Positions 46,502 to 56,350 of a stretch of 64,000 nucleotides of DNA are shown one piece after another. The notes beneath the pieces were generated by a model, which saw nothing but the letters and a program-made list of their open reading frames with translations, did not search any database and had not been told where the DNA came from. The DNA is from Myxococcales bacterium (GTDB lineage: Bacteria; Myxococcota_A; Polyangia; Polyangiales; JADJMO01), in assembly GCA_016709545.1 (NCBI GenBank), contig JADJMO010000001.1, positions 496,001 to 560,000 of the forward strand, in the 5' to 3' direction. Position 1 is the first letter of the stretch. Each line of letters begins with the position of its first letter. Both the position numbers and the translations under genes were made by a program.

Positions 46502-47226
46502 GGCGCCTTCTCCGGCCCCGGGGCAGCGTCGGCCATGCGGTCGGCGTCGTCGATGGCGCGGTCGAGCAAGGCGACGAGCGCGTCGTGGGCCTCGCCCGGG
46601 GCCTCGGCCAGCTTGGTGAGCGGCGCGCCCTCCACTTCGTAGGTGGCGCAGGCCTTGGCCACGACCTCGGCGAGCCCGTCGCCCACCGCGATGCCCTTGA
46701 GGTCGAGCAGCACGCGCAGCGTCGATCGCACCTGCTTCAGCTTGCGGCCGACGACGCCGCGCAAGGCGTCCTGGTTGCCGCGCGCGTCGGTCACCGCCCG
46801 GCGCAGGCGGATCTGCGCCTCGCGGAGCTCTTGCTCCACGCGGAGCCGCAGGTGGTGGTCCTCGATGACGAGGCCGGCGAACGGGTCCTTGCCGTGGAGC
46901 ACCACGTGGTGACGCTGCAGGTCGGCGTAGAAGATGGGGAACACGTCGGCCGCGCGTGGGATCTCGTCGGCGACGAGGATCATCGCCTCGATGCGCGCCG
47001 CGAACCGCGCGACGTGCAGCGGCTCGGCGAGCGCGTCGAGCTGCTCGCGACCGGCCTTCGCGAGCACCACCACGAGGTCGACGTCGCTCTCCTTGCGGTA
47101 GTCGCCGCGCACGGCGCTCCCGTGCACGAGCAGCGCCACCAGGTCGTCGCCGAGGGTGGTCTTCAGCTGGGAGCAGAGCTCGTCGAGCCGCTCGGAGATG
47201 GGTTTCGGGATCGACAGCTCGCTCAT
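46498..47226 (-). CDS. MNT-type nucleotidyltransferase domain protein
   Basis: 242 residues. The N-terminal half has the minimal nucleotidyltransferase core: LLVHGSAVRGDYRKESDVDLVVVL gives the GSxxxG loop and the DxD metal site (in parts). The C-terminal half is all-helical (EQELREAQIRLRRAVTDARG, RKLKQVRSTLRVLLDL) and resembles the HEPN/KNTase-C type domain often joined to it. It could adenylylate a protein or small molecule, or be a MNT antitoxin-like protein, but no HEPN toxin gene is adjacent. ATG at 47226 overlaps the DUF692 stop by ATGA; an in-frame ATG 22 codons upstream lies inside the DUF692 gene and is less likely. Confidence 0.88.
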   Translation of the reverse strand: MSELSIPKPISERLDELCSQLKTTLGDDLVALLVHGSAVRGDYRKESDVDLVVVLAKAGREQLDALAEPLHVARFAARIEAMILVADEIPRAADVFPIFYADLQRHHVVLHGKDPFAGLVIEDHHLRLRVEQELREAQIRLRRAVTDARGNQDALRGVVGRKLKQVRSTLRVLLDLKGIAVGDGLAEVVAKACATYEVEGAPLTKLAEAPGEAHDALVALLDRAIDDADRMADAAPGPEKAP

Positions 47227-48551
47227 CGGGTCTGACCTCGGGGGGAGAGGATACGCACGGGCGCGCGGCTGCCGAGCCCTTTCATCACCCACTGACTCCG
47301 GCCGCCCAGCGCGACCCGACCGAGGTAGGGGCCCCGGCGCGGGTGGACCTCGCCGTCCGGGTCGGGCCCGGCGAAGCGGGCGCGGAGGACCAGGAGGTCG
47401 CGCGCGGCGTCGTCGGCGAGCGCTGGCACCTCGCGACAGGCCTCGCCGATGCGCAGCGCGTCCGCGATCCCCACGCGCTCCCTGGGGCGTGGCCAGTGCT
47501 CGACCCGTGCGCGCACCAGCGGCTCCACCTCGGCCCGTCGGAGCGCGAGGCGAGGCAGCAGGGGCAGGGCGTCGTCGACCCGCTTGCCGAGGAGGACGAC
47601 GCGCGTGCGCTCGATCCCGACCACGCCCTCGAGCAGGGCCGCCGCGTCGTCGACCAGCGCCGCCGCGAGGGCGGACTGGCGGGCCGCGAGCTCGGTGGCC
47701 GGGAGGTCGTCGATCACGCTCGGTGGCCTCGGCAGGGCCGGTCGGCCGCGCCCGCGCGGGAGGTCACGCAGCGACGCGAGCTCCGCCGCGAGCTCGGCGA
47801 ACGGAGGGAAGCGATCGTCGCGCTCGATCAGCACCGGCGCGTCGGTGTGCGCGAGCACCGCCGCGGTGAGGACCAGCACGTCCTCGGGCAGCGCGTGGGC
47901 GTGGGTGTCGTAGTAGAAGCCGCCGTCGAGGAGCCCACCCGCCACGTGGATCATCGCGACCCGGTCGAGCGGGAAGCGCCCGAGCTCGGCCAGCGGATCG
48001 AGGCCGGCGTTGCGCGCGTTGGCGTAGAGGTTCGCCACGTCGAGCAAGAGCGGTGCGCCGGTGGTCTCGGCGACTTCGGCGCAGAACTCGCCCTCCGAGA
48101 GCGCGTCGTCGGCGAAGGCCACCGTGCGCGCGACGTTCTCGAGCAGGAACGGGACGTCGGGCAGGTGTCGCCGGGTGGCGGCGACGTTGCGGGCGACGAC
48201 GCGCACCGCCTCGCGCGTCATCGGCAGCGCCGTGAGGTGCCCGATCTCGCGCCCACCGGCGTGGGTGAGCGCGACGTGTTCGCTGACGACCGGGGCCGCG
48301 AGCGCGCGCGCGAGGGCCCCGAGCTTCGCGGCCCGCTCCTCGTCGAACCCGGCCGCGCTCCCCAGCGAGAGCTTCACGCCGTGCAGCGCCACCGGCCAGA
48401 CGTCGCGCAGCGCGAGGACCTCACGGCGTGCGTCGTCGTCGACGTAGCAGCTCTCGGCCACCACCTCGACGAAGTCGACGGCCTCGCGGTGCGCGAGGAG
48501 ATCCGCCGCGAGCTCGCGCCGGAACCCGATGCCCACCTGCCCCGCCTGCAC
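47223..48551 (-). CDS. DUF692 multinuclear iron oxidase (MNIO) with extra C-terminal domain
   Basis: 442 residues, first gene of the five-gene operon. Residues 1-270 show the MbnB/TglH/ChrH signature: E33-type segment VEVVAESCY, H57 in LHGVKLSLGS, E91-H92 in VVSEHVALTH, E139 in FLLENVA, D171 in LLLDVANLYANARN, H202 in MIHVAGG, D215 and H217 in YYDTHAHALP, and E243 in VLIERDDRFPPF. These positions bind two or three iron ions. Family members oxidise Cys or other residues of ribosomal peptides. Residues 285-442 form an additional domain, perhaps a built-in version of the partner protein that presents the substrate (ATELAARQSALAAALVDD is reminiscent of DUF2063). The substrate is unknown; the Cys-Gly tail encoded two genes later is the best candidate. 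Confidence 0.92.
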   Translation of the reverse strand: MQAGQVGIGFRRELAADLLAHREAVDFVEVVAESCYVDDDARREVLALRDVWPVALHGVKLSLGSAAGFDEERAAKLGALARALAAPVVSEHVALTHAGGREIGHLTALPMTREAVRVVARNVAATRRHLPDVPFLLENVARTVAFADDALSEGEFCAEVAETTGAPLLLDVANLYANARNAGLDPLAELGRFPLDRVAMIHVAGGLLDGGFYYDTHAHALPEDVLVLTAAVLAHTDAPVLIERDDRFPPFAELAAELASLRDLPRGRGRPALPRPPSVIDDLPATELAARQSALAAALVDDAAALLEGVVGIERTRVVLLGKRVDDALPLLPRLALRRAEVEPLVRARVEHWPRPRERVGIADALRIGEACREVPALADDAARDLLVLRARFAGPDPDGEVHPRRGPYLGRVALGGRSQWVMKGLGSRAPVRILSPRGQTR

Positions 48552-48569
48552 GGCGGTGAGCTTACCTCG

Positions 48570-49355
48570 TCAGGTGCCCTTGTAGACCAGCGGGAAGCTC
48601 GCCTCGGCGCACCCCGCGGGGCCGACCGCGAGCGGCTTCTCGAGCTCGCGCATGATGCACGAGGTGAGCGAGGGGCGGTTCCACGTGTCGCCGCCGATGC
48701 CGACGCCGCAGACGCTGCCGTCCTCGGCGATGCGCAGCGAGACGCTGACTTGACCGCCCTTGAGGGTCGGCGCCTCGCCCGCCGCGGCGGGCTTCTTGAA
48801 GCAGAACGCCGCGGCCTGCGCGCGGGCGCGGACGGCGCGCACGGTGGCCTCGTCGAGGTCGGCGTCGCAGGTGGCGCTGCACGAGGACGGCGCGAGCACG
48901 AGGTCGGAGGGGATGGTGCGCTGCATCTCGATCGAGAGGAGCACCTCGATCGGCTCGGGGCCCACCGCGCCCGCCGTGGCGCCGGCGAAGGCGTCGCGCA
49001 CGCAGCCACGCAGACCGGACGAAGCCTCGATGGAGCTGGTGACGTCGGCCGAGGCGACGACGCCGGGGCCCACGAGCTCGAGGCGCAGATCGAGGTGCGG
49101 CTCGCCCTCGTGGCCCAGCAGGATGCCGTCGCGGTAGCAGGCCTCGATCTTGGGACCCACGGCGCGGAGGGCGGACTCGGTGCCCTTCGGCAGCGCACCG
49201 CCCTTCACCAGCCGCGGCTTGCCGAGGGTCACCGTGGGAGGCGCCTCGTCCGTCGCGCCCTCCGATCCTGCGGTGGGCGGCTCGCCGTCGTCGGCGCTCG
49301 CGACCGAGACGATCGTCAGAGAGGTGAGGAGGAGGAAAGGCAGGGCGCGAGACAT
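48570..49355 (-). CDS. AgmX-like secreted protein
   Basis: 261 residues. Signal peptide (LPFLLLTSLTIVSVASA), a Glu/Pro/Thr linker, then two copies of an AgmX/PglI-type C-terminal domain. The first is around GPKIEACYRDGILLGHEGEPHLDLRLEL (in parts) and GLRGCVRDAF. The second has VSVSLRIAEDGSVCGVGIGGD and LTSCIMREL. Each copy carries a Cys pair likely to form a disulfide. AgmX-related proteins take part in gliding motility and envelope assembly in Myxococcota. The gene lies 18 bases upstream of the DUF692 start on the same strand, so it may be transcribed with the MNIO operon. Divergent from the SDR gene. Confidence 0.82.
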   Translation of the reverse strand: MSRALPFLLLTSLTIVSVASADDGEPPTAGSEGATDEAPPTVTLGKPRLVKGGALPKGTESALRAVGPKIEACYRDGILLGHEGEPHLDLRLELVGPGVVASADVTSSIEASSGLRGCVRDAFAGATAGAVGPEPIEVLLSIEMQRTIPSDLVLAPSSCSATCDADLDEATVRAVRARAQAAAFCFKKPAAAGEAPTLKGGQVSVSLRIAEDGSVCGVGIGGDTWNRPSLTSCIMRELEKPLAVGPAGCAEASFPLVYKGT

Positions 49356-49445
49356 GATTTGCGTACTCCAACCCACATGGTGCGCTCGCCATTCCCGCGG
49401 GGAAAAGTAAACGACAGGCCGCGCCCCCTCCACTAGGACCTTCCC

Positions 49446-50108
49446 ATGGCGCACGTCCTGGTCACCGGGGGAAATCGGGGCATCGGGCTCGAGCTGTGCA
49501 GGCAGCTCGCGGCGCGGGGAGACCAGGTCGTGGCGGTGTGTCGCAAGCCGTCGACGGAGCTGTCGGCGCTCAGCGTCCGGGTCGAGGCAGACCTCGACGT
49601 GACCGCGCCCGAGGCGGGCTTCGAGCTCCACCGCCGGCTCGCAGGGCAGCGCCTCGACGTCGTGATCCAGAACGCGGGCGTCCTCTCGCACGAGAGCCTG
49701 CCGACGCTCGACGTCGCGGCCATCCGGCGTCAGCTCGAGGTCAACGCGATTGCACCCCTCGTGCTCACCGCGGCGCTGCGGCCACTGCTCGACAAGGGCA
49801 GCAAGGTGGCGCTCGTCACGAGCCGCATGGGCTCGATGGCCGACAACGGCTCGGGGGGGTACTACGGCTACCGCATGTCCAAGGCGGCGTTGAACGCCGC
49901 GGGGGTCTCCCTGGCGCGCGACCTCGCGCCGAGCGGCATCGCCGTGGTGCTGCTCCACCCCGGCTTCGTGCGCACCGGCATGACGGGCGGCGCGGGCAGC
50001 ACCGACCCCGACGAGGCGGCGCGGGGGCTCCTCGCGCGCATCGACGCGCTCGACCTGTCCAGCAGCGGGAAGTTCCTGCACGCGAACGGCGAAGAGCTGC
50101 CGTTCTAG
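49446..50108 (+). CDS. Short-chain dehydrogenase/reductase
   Basis: 220 residues, cytoplasmic. The classical SDR cofactor motif is VLVTGGNRGIGLELC (TGxxxGIG), then NAG in VVIQNAGVLSH, the catalytic Ser near LVTSRMGSM, and YxxxK in GYYGYRMSKAALNAAG. The VLLHPGFVRTGM segment is the usual post-catalytic PG motif. It reduces or oxidises an unknown alcohol or ketone with NAD(P)H. The closest general type is the C-factor/CsgA-like group of short SDRs, known in myxobacteria, but that assignment cannot be fixed by eye. ATG 49446; monocistronic by position, 46 bases before the carboxylase gene. Confidence 0.9.
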   Translation: MAHVLVTGGNRGIGLELCRQLAARGDQVVAVCRKPSTELSALSVRVEADLDVTAPEAGFELHRRLAGQRLDVVIQNAGVLSHESLPTLDVAAIRRQLEVNAIAPLVLTAALRPLLDKGSKVALVTSRMGSMADNGSGGYYGYRMSKAALNAAGVSLARDLAPSGIAVVLLHPGFVRTGMTGGAGSTDPDEAARGLLARIDALDLSSSGKFLHANGEELPF

Positions 50109-50154
50109 CGAGTCCGCACTCGACGCTCCGGGCGCCCCTTAGTAAGCCCGCCGC

Positions 50155-51698
<1,544 letters not shown>

Positions 51699-51702
<4 letters not shown>

Positions 51703-52364
51703 GCCGTCTACCTGGGAGCTCGGGCCGATCGGTCGCGCGTGTCCTCGCCGGGCCCCTGGTCCTCGTCGGGCTGTGGCAGGCGGGGATGGGCGCCCTCGCG
51801 TGCTCGTCCGATTCGTCCAGCGCCCCGGCCGACTCCGGGCGCATCGACTGCCCGTTCGTGCGCGACCAGACCAACTGCTGGCGCACGTTCGTGGCCAAGG
51901 TCGACGTCTGTCTCGGCCAGGGCGACGGCGGCACGTTCGCGACCCCCGGCCTGCTCGACGACGCGGGACGCACGTGCGACTACGCCGCGCGCGCGATCGT
52001 CGCCACGGGCAGCCAGGCCCTCGACCAGCCGCAGACCGGCCCCGACCCGCTGCAGCGCGACTTCACCGTCACCAAGGACGGTCGGGTCTGCCTCGCCGTG
52101 CACCAGAGCGACAAGACGGTGACCCTCGTGTCCGAGGGCACCACGCTCGCCTACCAGGGCGGCGACGGGACCATGCAGCTCACGTGCGCAGACGGGCGCG
52201 TGCTCGAAGGCCGCGTCACGGATCTCCTCGACTGCGTCACGGCGAGCGGCGGTCTGCCGGGCTACGCGTACCGCAACACGAGCACGACGGCGTTCTTCAG
52301 CCTGCTCGGGATGAACGGCCCGGCGTACGACTGCGCGCGCAACACGGACGCGGCCACCGACTAG
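51699..52364 (+). CDS. Cys-rich lipoprotein
   Basis: 221 residues from the GTG at 51699 that overlaps the carboxylase stop. Lipoprotein signal (VLVGLWQAGMGALACSSD), then a body with seven or more Cys (IDCPFVRDQTNCWRTF, VDVCLGQGDGG, CDYAARAIV, LTCADGRVL, LLDCVTASGG, YDCARNTD), probably disulfide-bonded. No family is recognised. The overlap with a metabolic gene suggests shared transcription but not a shared function. Convergent with the membrane glycosyltransferase gene, overlapping it by four bases. Confidence 0.75.
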
Positions 52365-54151
52365 CGGCGGCGCGCGACGCGGAGGGCTGGCCCCGTGCCG
52401 GGGTGAGGGCTCACGTCGACCGGCGCGTAGCGGGCGCCGTCCCAGCGAACGATGCGGTACCCCTGCGAGAGCGGGCGCGGCAGATCGAACCGCACGCGCG
52501 TCGGGATCCCCTCGGGGTCGACCGCCTCGATGGTCGCGCGGTAGGCCGGCAGCACCACCACCTGGCCGACGACGAAGCGTGTCTGGGTCAGGTACAGGCG
52601 CTCGAACAGGGACGGCAGGTACGAGCCCTTGGCCGGCTCGAGCGCGAAGCTGCGCGGGCCGAGCACCGTGAAGCGGATGTCGTCGCCGAGGAACGAGAGC
52701 ACGTGCAGGTGCACGCGCTGCGCCGCGAACGCGCGGTCGATCCGCGCGAGGTAGGGGGCGTCGGTCTCGAGCAGGGGCGTGGGATCGACGCCACCTTGCG
52801 TGAACACCAGCGGCAACGTCGCGACGGCGCTCGCTTCGCGGTGGTGGAGGTTGAGCACGAGCACGTCGGTCTCCGCGCCCTCGGCCCGGTTGTCGAGCGC
52901 CGCCGACACGCCGTCCTCGAGCTCGTTGCGCGACGCGGAGAGCTCGCGCAGGACGCTGGTGCAGGTCTGGACCAGAGCCGGGGCGAGCACGAGGTGCACG
53001 CTCGCGAGCACCACGCCGGCGACGCGGATCGAGCGCCGCGCGCGGGAGAGCAGCTCGACGACGAGCCGCGCGGCCAGATAGGAGAAGCCGATCGAGGGCA
53101 GGGTGAGCAGACGCGGGTCCGGGAAGCCCGTGACCAAGAGGAGCAGCGTGACGACGGTGAAGCCGGCGAAGAAGCGCGTGGCCGCCTCGTGCCACAGCAG
53201 GCGCACCACCGCCGCGACGAACAGCAGCGTCGCGAGCAGGAGCGCGAGCGCGACCAGGGGCTGCTGGCGCACCGGGTCGGCGGCGAGCGCGTGCAAGGGG
53301 ATGCCGGTCGCGAGGATCACGCCGTGGAACAGGATCGAGGTGGTCGCGAGCTGGGCCACGTGCCCGAGACCGCCGCCCCCGGCGTAGTAGGCCGAGCGCG
53401 GGCCGTGCCCGGCGTGCGCGTACCACGCGACGTACAGCGCGACCGAGGCGAACGCGACCACGAGGGCCGCGCGCGGCGCCCTCCGGTCGCGGAAGGCCCA
53501 GGCGTGCGCGAGCAGGAGCCCGGGGAACACCACGCTCGACTCCTTCGACAGCACGGCGAGCGCGAAGAAGAGCGCCGCGAGGGCGCCGTCGCGGGTCCGC
53601 TCGTGTTCGCGGAACGACAGCCAGCGCAGGAGCCCGAGCACCAGGAACAGCGCCGCGATCAGGTCGGCGCGGTTGGCGATCCAGGAGACGCAGAGCGCGT
53701 GGGCGTCGTCGACGGCGAAGATGGCCGTCGCGAGCAGCGCGACGCCGAACGAGGTGAAGCGGCGGTAGAGCGCGGACACCGCGGCGACCAGCCCGAGGTA
53801 GACGAGCAGCGAGTGCAGGTGGGCGACCCACGGGTGGTCACCGAAGAAGGCGTAGTCGAACGCGTGGCCGAGCGAGGGCACGGGGCGGAAGAAGTCGATG
53901 CGCAGGCCGTCGCTCGTCCACCACGGGAGGATGCCGTTCTTGCGCAGGATCTCGACCTCATCCGGGCTGCGTACGAGGCCGAACAGGTTGAGCGTCTTGC
54001 CGAAGTCGAGCGGCATGCGCTCGACGAGGAACCGGTGGTAGTGGTCGTCGGCGAGGAGCCCGGTGCCGAGCACGGGCAGGTAGAGCACCACGACCAGCGC
54101 GAGCAGCGCCGGGAGCGAGAACCGCCGCAGACGCTCGGCCGAGAGGGTCAT
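52361..54151 (-). CDS. PMT/GT-C type membrane glycosyltransferase
   Basis: 596 residues. About ten hydrophobic helices in the first 400 residues (LPALLALVVVLYLPVLGTGL, VAHLHSLLVYLGLVAAVSALY and others). The first loop has LLADDHYHR, the acidic DDH/DD site of GT-C enzymes, and the second loop RPVPSLGHAFDYAFFGDHPWVAHL. A soluble C-terminal domain of about 180 residues faces the periplasm. GT-C enzymes move a sugar from a polyprenyl-phosphate donor to a protein, lipid or glycan. ATG at 54151 overlaps the CDP-alcohol transferase gene (ATGA), so the two are coupled. Ordinary protein-mannosyltransferase or dolichol-type activity is likely; the acceptor is unknown. Confidence 0.85.
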   Translation of the reverse strand: MTLSAERLRRFSLPALLALVVVLYLPVLGTGLLADDHYHRFLVERMPLDFGKTLNLFGLVRSPDEVEILRKNGILPWWTSDGLRIDFFRPVPSLGHAFDYAFFGDHPWVAHLHSLLVYLGLVAAVSALYRRFTSFGVALLATAIFAVDDAHALCVSWIANRADLIAALFLVLGLLRWLSFREHERTRDGALAALFFALAVLSKESSVVFPGLLLAHAWAFRDRRAPRAALVVAFASVALYVAWYAHAGHGPRSAYYAGGGGLGHVAQLATTSILFHGVILATGIPLHALAADPVRQQPLVALALLLATLLFVAAVVRLLWHEAATRFFAGFTVVTLLLLVTGFPDPRLLTLPSIGFSYLAARLVVELLSRARRSIRVAGVVLASVHLVLAPALVQTCTSVLRELSASRNELEDGVSAALDNRAEGAETDVLVLNLHHREASAVATLPLVFTQGGVDPTPLLETDAPYLARIDRAFAAQRVHLHVLSFLGDDIRFTVLGPRSFALEPAKGSYLPSLFERLYLTQTRFVVGQVVVLPAYRATIEAVDPEGIPTRVRFDLPRPLSQGYRIVRWDGARYAPVDVSPHPGTGPALRVARRR

Positions 54152-55005
54152 GGCGCGGTCCTCGGCGAGGGGATGCGGGCGCGCAGGGACAGCGAGAGCG
54201 CGAGCGCCGTGAAGCCGACGATGCGCGCGAGGAAGTAGACGTCGAAGCGGTCGGCGGCCGCGGCGAGCACCATGGCGTCCATGTGGGGGGCGTTGCCGAG
54301 CCACGCCCACGCGCGCATCGCGCCGCGGTGCCGCTCCACGTAGGCCGCGCCCTCCTCGGGCGGAGGCGCGCCGATCACGCGGCGCAGGAACCGGTCGCGG
54401 TTGCCGAGCTGCGCGGCGTAGATCGCGGTCAACACGCGGAGGTGGAGCGGGGCGTGCTCGCGCGCCAGCCTCTCGGCGAGAGCGCGCGCGCGCTCGAGGT
54501 CGCCACCCTGGTGACGGCCTCCGGTGAGGTGGCGCAGGAACGTGGCCGCGTGGTGGTCGTAGAGCATCAGGTGGTGCATCCACGCGAGGTGCGCGGCGAG
54601 CGCGAGCAGCGCGGCGATCCACGGGTGGCGCGTCTGCTCGCCGAGGTGGTAGGCCGCGGCCGCGAACGTGGTGACGTTCACGAGCCAGTCGGCGGCGCCG
54701 TCGATCGCGTGCCCGGTCTCGCTGCTCTTCTTGGTGACGCGGGCGACCATCCCGTCGACGCCGTCGAGGATCGCCGACGAGAACAGGAGCCCCGCGCCGA
54801 CCAGCATCGAGAGCGGCGTGCCGCGTACGAAGCACGCGGCCGCGCCCACGCCCGCGCACGCCGAGAGGAACGTCACCTGGTTCGGCGTGAGGCCGAGCGC
54901 GAGGGTGGGGCGCAGGAGCAAGAGCTGGATCGATCGGTGCACGTGGAGGTTCACCGGGTCCTCCACGTCCCTCGACTTGATGACCTGGTCCAAGGTGAGC
55001 TGCAT
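54148..55005 (-). CDS. CDP-alcohol phosphatidyltransferase
   Basis: 285 residues. The family signature D-G-x2-A-R-x8-G-x3-D-x3-D is present exactly, in ILDGVDGMVARVTKKSSETG followed by HAIDGAADW. Helices around LTPNQVTFLSACAGVGAAACF precede it. The C-terminal half has more hydrophobic segments and a His/Asp-rich loop. Joins a CDP-activated alcohol to a second alcohol, either in phospholipid synthesis (inositol- or glycerol-type headgroups) or in a cell-surface polymer. Coupled downstream to a GT-C enzyme and divergent from a GT4 gene, it probably helps to build a glycosylated phospholipid or polyprenyl carrier (inference). ATG 55005. Confidence 0.9.
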   Translation of the reverse strand: MQLTLDQVIKSRDVEDPVNLHVHRSIQLLLLRPTLALGLTPNQVTFLSACAGVGAAACFVRGTPLSMLVGAGLLFSSAILDGVDGMVARVTKKSSETGHAIDGAADWLVNVTTFAAAAYHLGEQTRHPWIAALLALAAHLAWMHHLMLYDHHAATFLRHLTGGRHQGGDLERARALAERLAREHAPLHLRVLTAIYAAQLGNRDRFLRRVIGAPPPEEGAAYVERHRGAMRAWAWLGNAPHMDAMVLAAAADRFDVYFLARIVGFTALALSLSLRARIPSPRTAP

Positions 55006-55104
55006 GAACCTGTCCCTCGCGAACCCCGTGCCAAGAACCGCGCTGTTGCCGTTCGACCACGGAGGGCCCCCGAGCGACGCACCACAGGCACACGAGGTGA
55101 CACC

Positions 55105-56292
55105 GTGATCGTCGTCGACTGTCGTTACATCCGCACCCGCCCGAGCGGGATCGCTCCCTATGTCCAGGCGCTGGTCGATCATCTCCCCGCGCTCGCCCCG
55201 GATCTGCGCTTCGCGTTCGTGAAGCACCCCGAGGCGCGCGCGCGCCTGACCACGGCCGACAACGCGCGCGAAATCGTCTTCCCGTTCGAGGCGACGGGCC
55301 CTGTGACCATGTGGCTCATGCCCACGCTGCTTGGCGTCGAATGGCGTCAGGTGTCGCTGTTCCACGCCACCTTCAACATCCTGCCCGCCGGCCTGCCGGT
55401 GCCGGCGGTCACCACCATCATGGATCTGATGTGGCTCGAGCAGGCCGCGTGGTGTCGGCAGCCTGGCCCGTGGGGTCACATCGAGACGGCCTACTACCAC
55501 CACGGGATCCGTCGGGCGCTCTCGCAGTCGGTGCGCATCGCGACGATCAGCGAGGCGAGTCGCCAGGCGATCGCGCGGGTCTCGCCGGCGGCGGCGCGAC
55601 GCACCACGGTCGCCCCGCTCGGGGTCTCGGAGGAGTTCCGCCCCATGGCGACCGACGACGATGGAGCCATGGCGGCCGCCGTGCGCGAGAAGTTCGTCCC
55701 GGGCGCGCGGCGCTACGTGCTGACCGTCGGCCAGAACGCGGGCTACAAGAACCACGCGGGGGTGATCCGCTCGTTCGCGCGCGCGTTCGCCGACGATCCG
55801 AGCACGCACCTGGCGCTCGTCCAGCGCTTGCGCCCGGGCTCGGAGCTCGGTCCACTGGTGCGCTCGCTCGGCCTCGAGCACCGCGTTCACTTCCTCACCG
55901 GGCTCGACTTCGCCGAGCTGCGCGCCCTCTACTGGGGGGCGCTCGCCCTCTGCCATCCCTCGCTGTGCGAGGGCTTCGGCAACCCTCCGGCCGAGGCGAT
56001 CGCGGCGGGGTGCCCGGTCGTCACGTCCAATCGCTCGTCGATGCCCGAGGTGGCGGGCGAGGCGGGGCTCCTCGTCGATCCCGAGGACGACGGCGCGATT
56101 GCGGACGCGCTCCGCCGGGTGGCCCACGAGGAGGGGCTCGCCGACGCCATGCGGGCGAGGGGACTCGTGCGCGCGCAGCGCTTCCGCTGGCGTGCGTGCG
56201 CAGAGCAGACGCTCGCGATCTACCGGGCAGCTCTCGCCGACCTGCGCCGCACCCCGGCACGGAAGAGCCCGTTCGCCAGCCTCGCGGGTTGA
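55105..56292 (+). CDS. GT4-type glycosyltransferase (intact paralogue)
   Basis: 395 residues. Same family as 8398-9558. It opens VDCRYIRTRPSGIAPYVQALV, with LFHATFNILPAGLPVPAVTT and donor-site blocks VLTVGQNAGYKNHAGVIRSF, LALCHPSLCEGFGNPPAEA (E-x7-E) and GCPVVTSNRSSMPEVAGEAG. GTG at 55105 is the start because it sits just before the first strand, and no better start lies closer. Transfers a hexose, mannose-like sugars being common in this branch, to an unknown acceptor. Divergent from the CDP-alcohol transferase over 100 bases, so it may belong to the same glycolipid module. Followed by the RIC gene, 58 bases away. Confidence 0.92.
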   Translation: MIVVDCRYIRTRPSGIAPYVQALVDHLPALAPDLRFAFVKHPEARARLTTADNAREIVFPFEATGPVTMWLMPTLLGVEWRQVSLFHATFNILPAGLPVPAVTTIMDLMWLEQAAWCRQPGPWGHIETAYYHHGIRRALSQSVRIATISEASRQAIARVSPAAARRTTVAPLGVSEEFRPMATDDDGAMAAAVREKFVPGARRYVLTVGQNAGYKNHAGVIRSFARAFADDPSTHLALVQRLRPGSELGPLVRSLGLEHRVHFLTGLDFAELRALYWGALALCHPSLCEGFGNPPAEAIAAGCPVVTSNRSSMPEVAGEAGLLVDPEDDGAIADALRRVAHEEGLADAMRARGLVRAQRFRWRACAEQTLAIYRAALADLRRTPARKSPFASLAG

Positions 56293-56350
56293 CCGATGTC
56301 AGTGCGGCGTTGCCCGCGGTGGGCCACGGTGAGCCCTGGAGGAAATCCCC

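Noticed and set aside
46498..47226. MNT-HEPN toxin-antitoxin module
   Set aside because: The nucleotidyltransferase is embedded by 4-base overlaps in the MNIO operon and no separate HEPN toxin gene is present.
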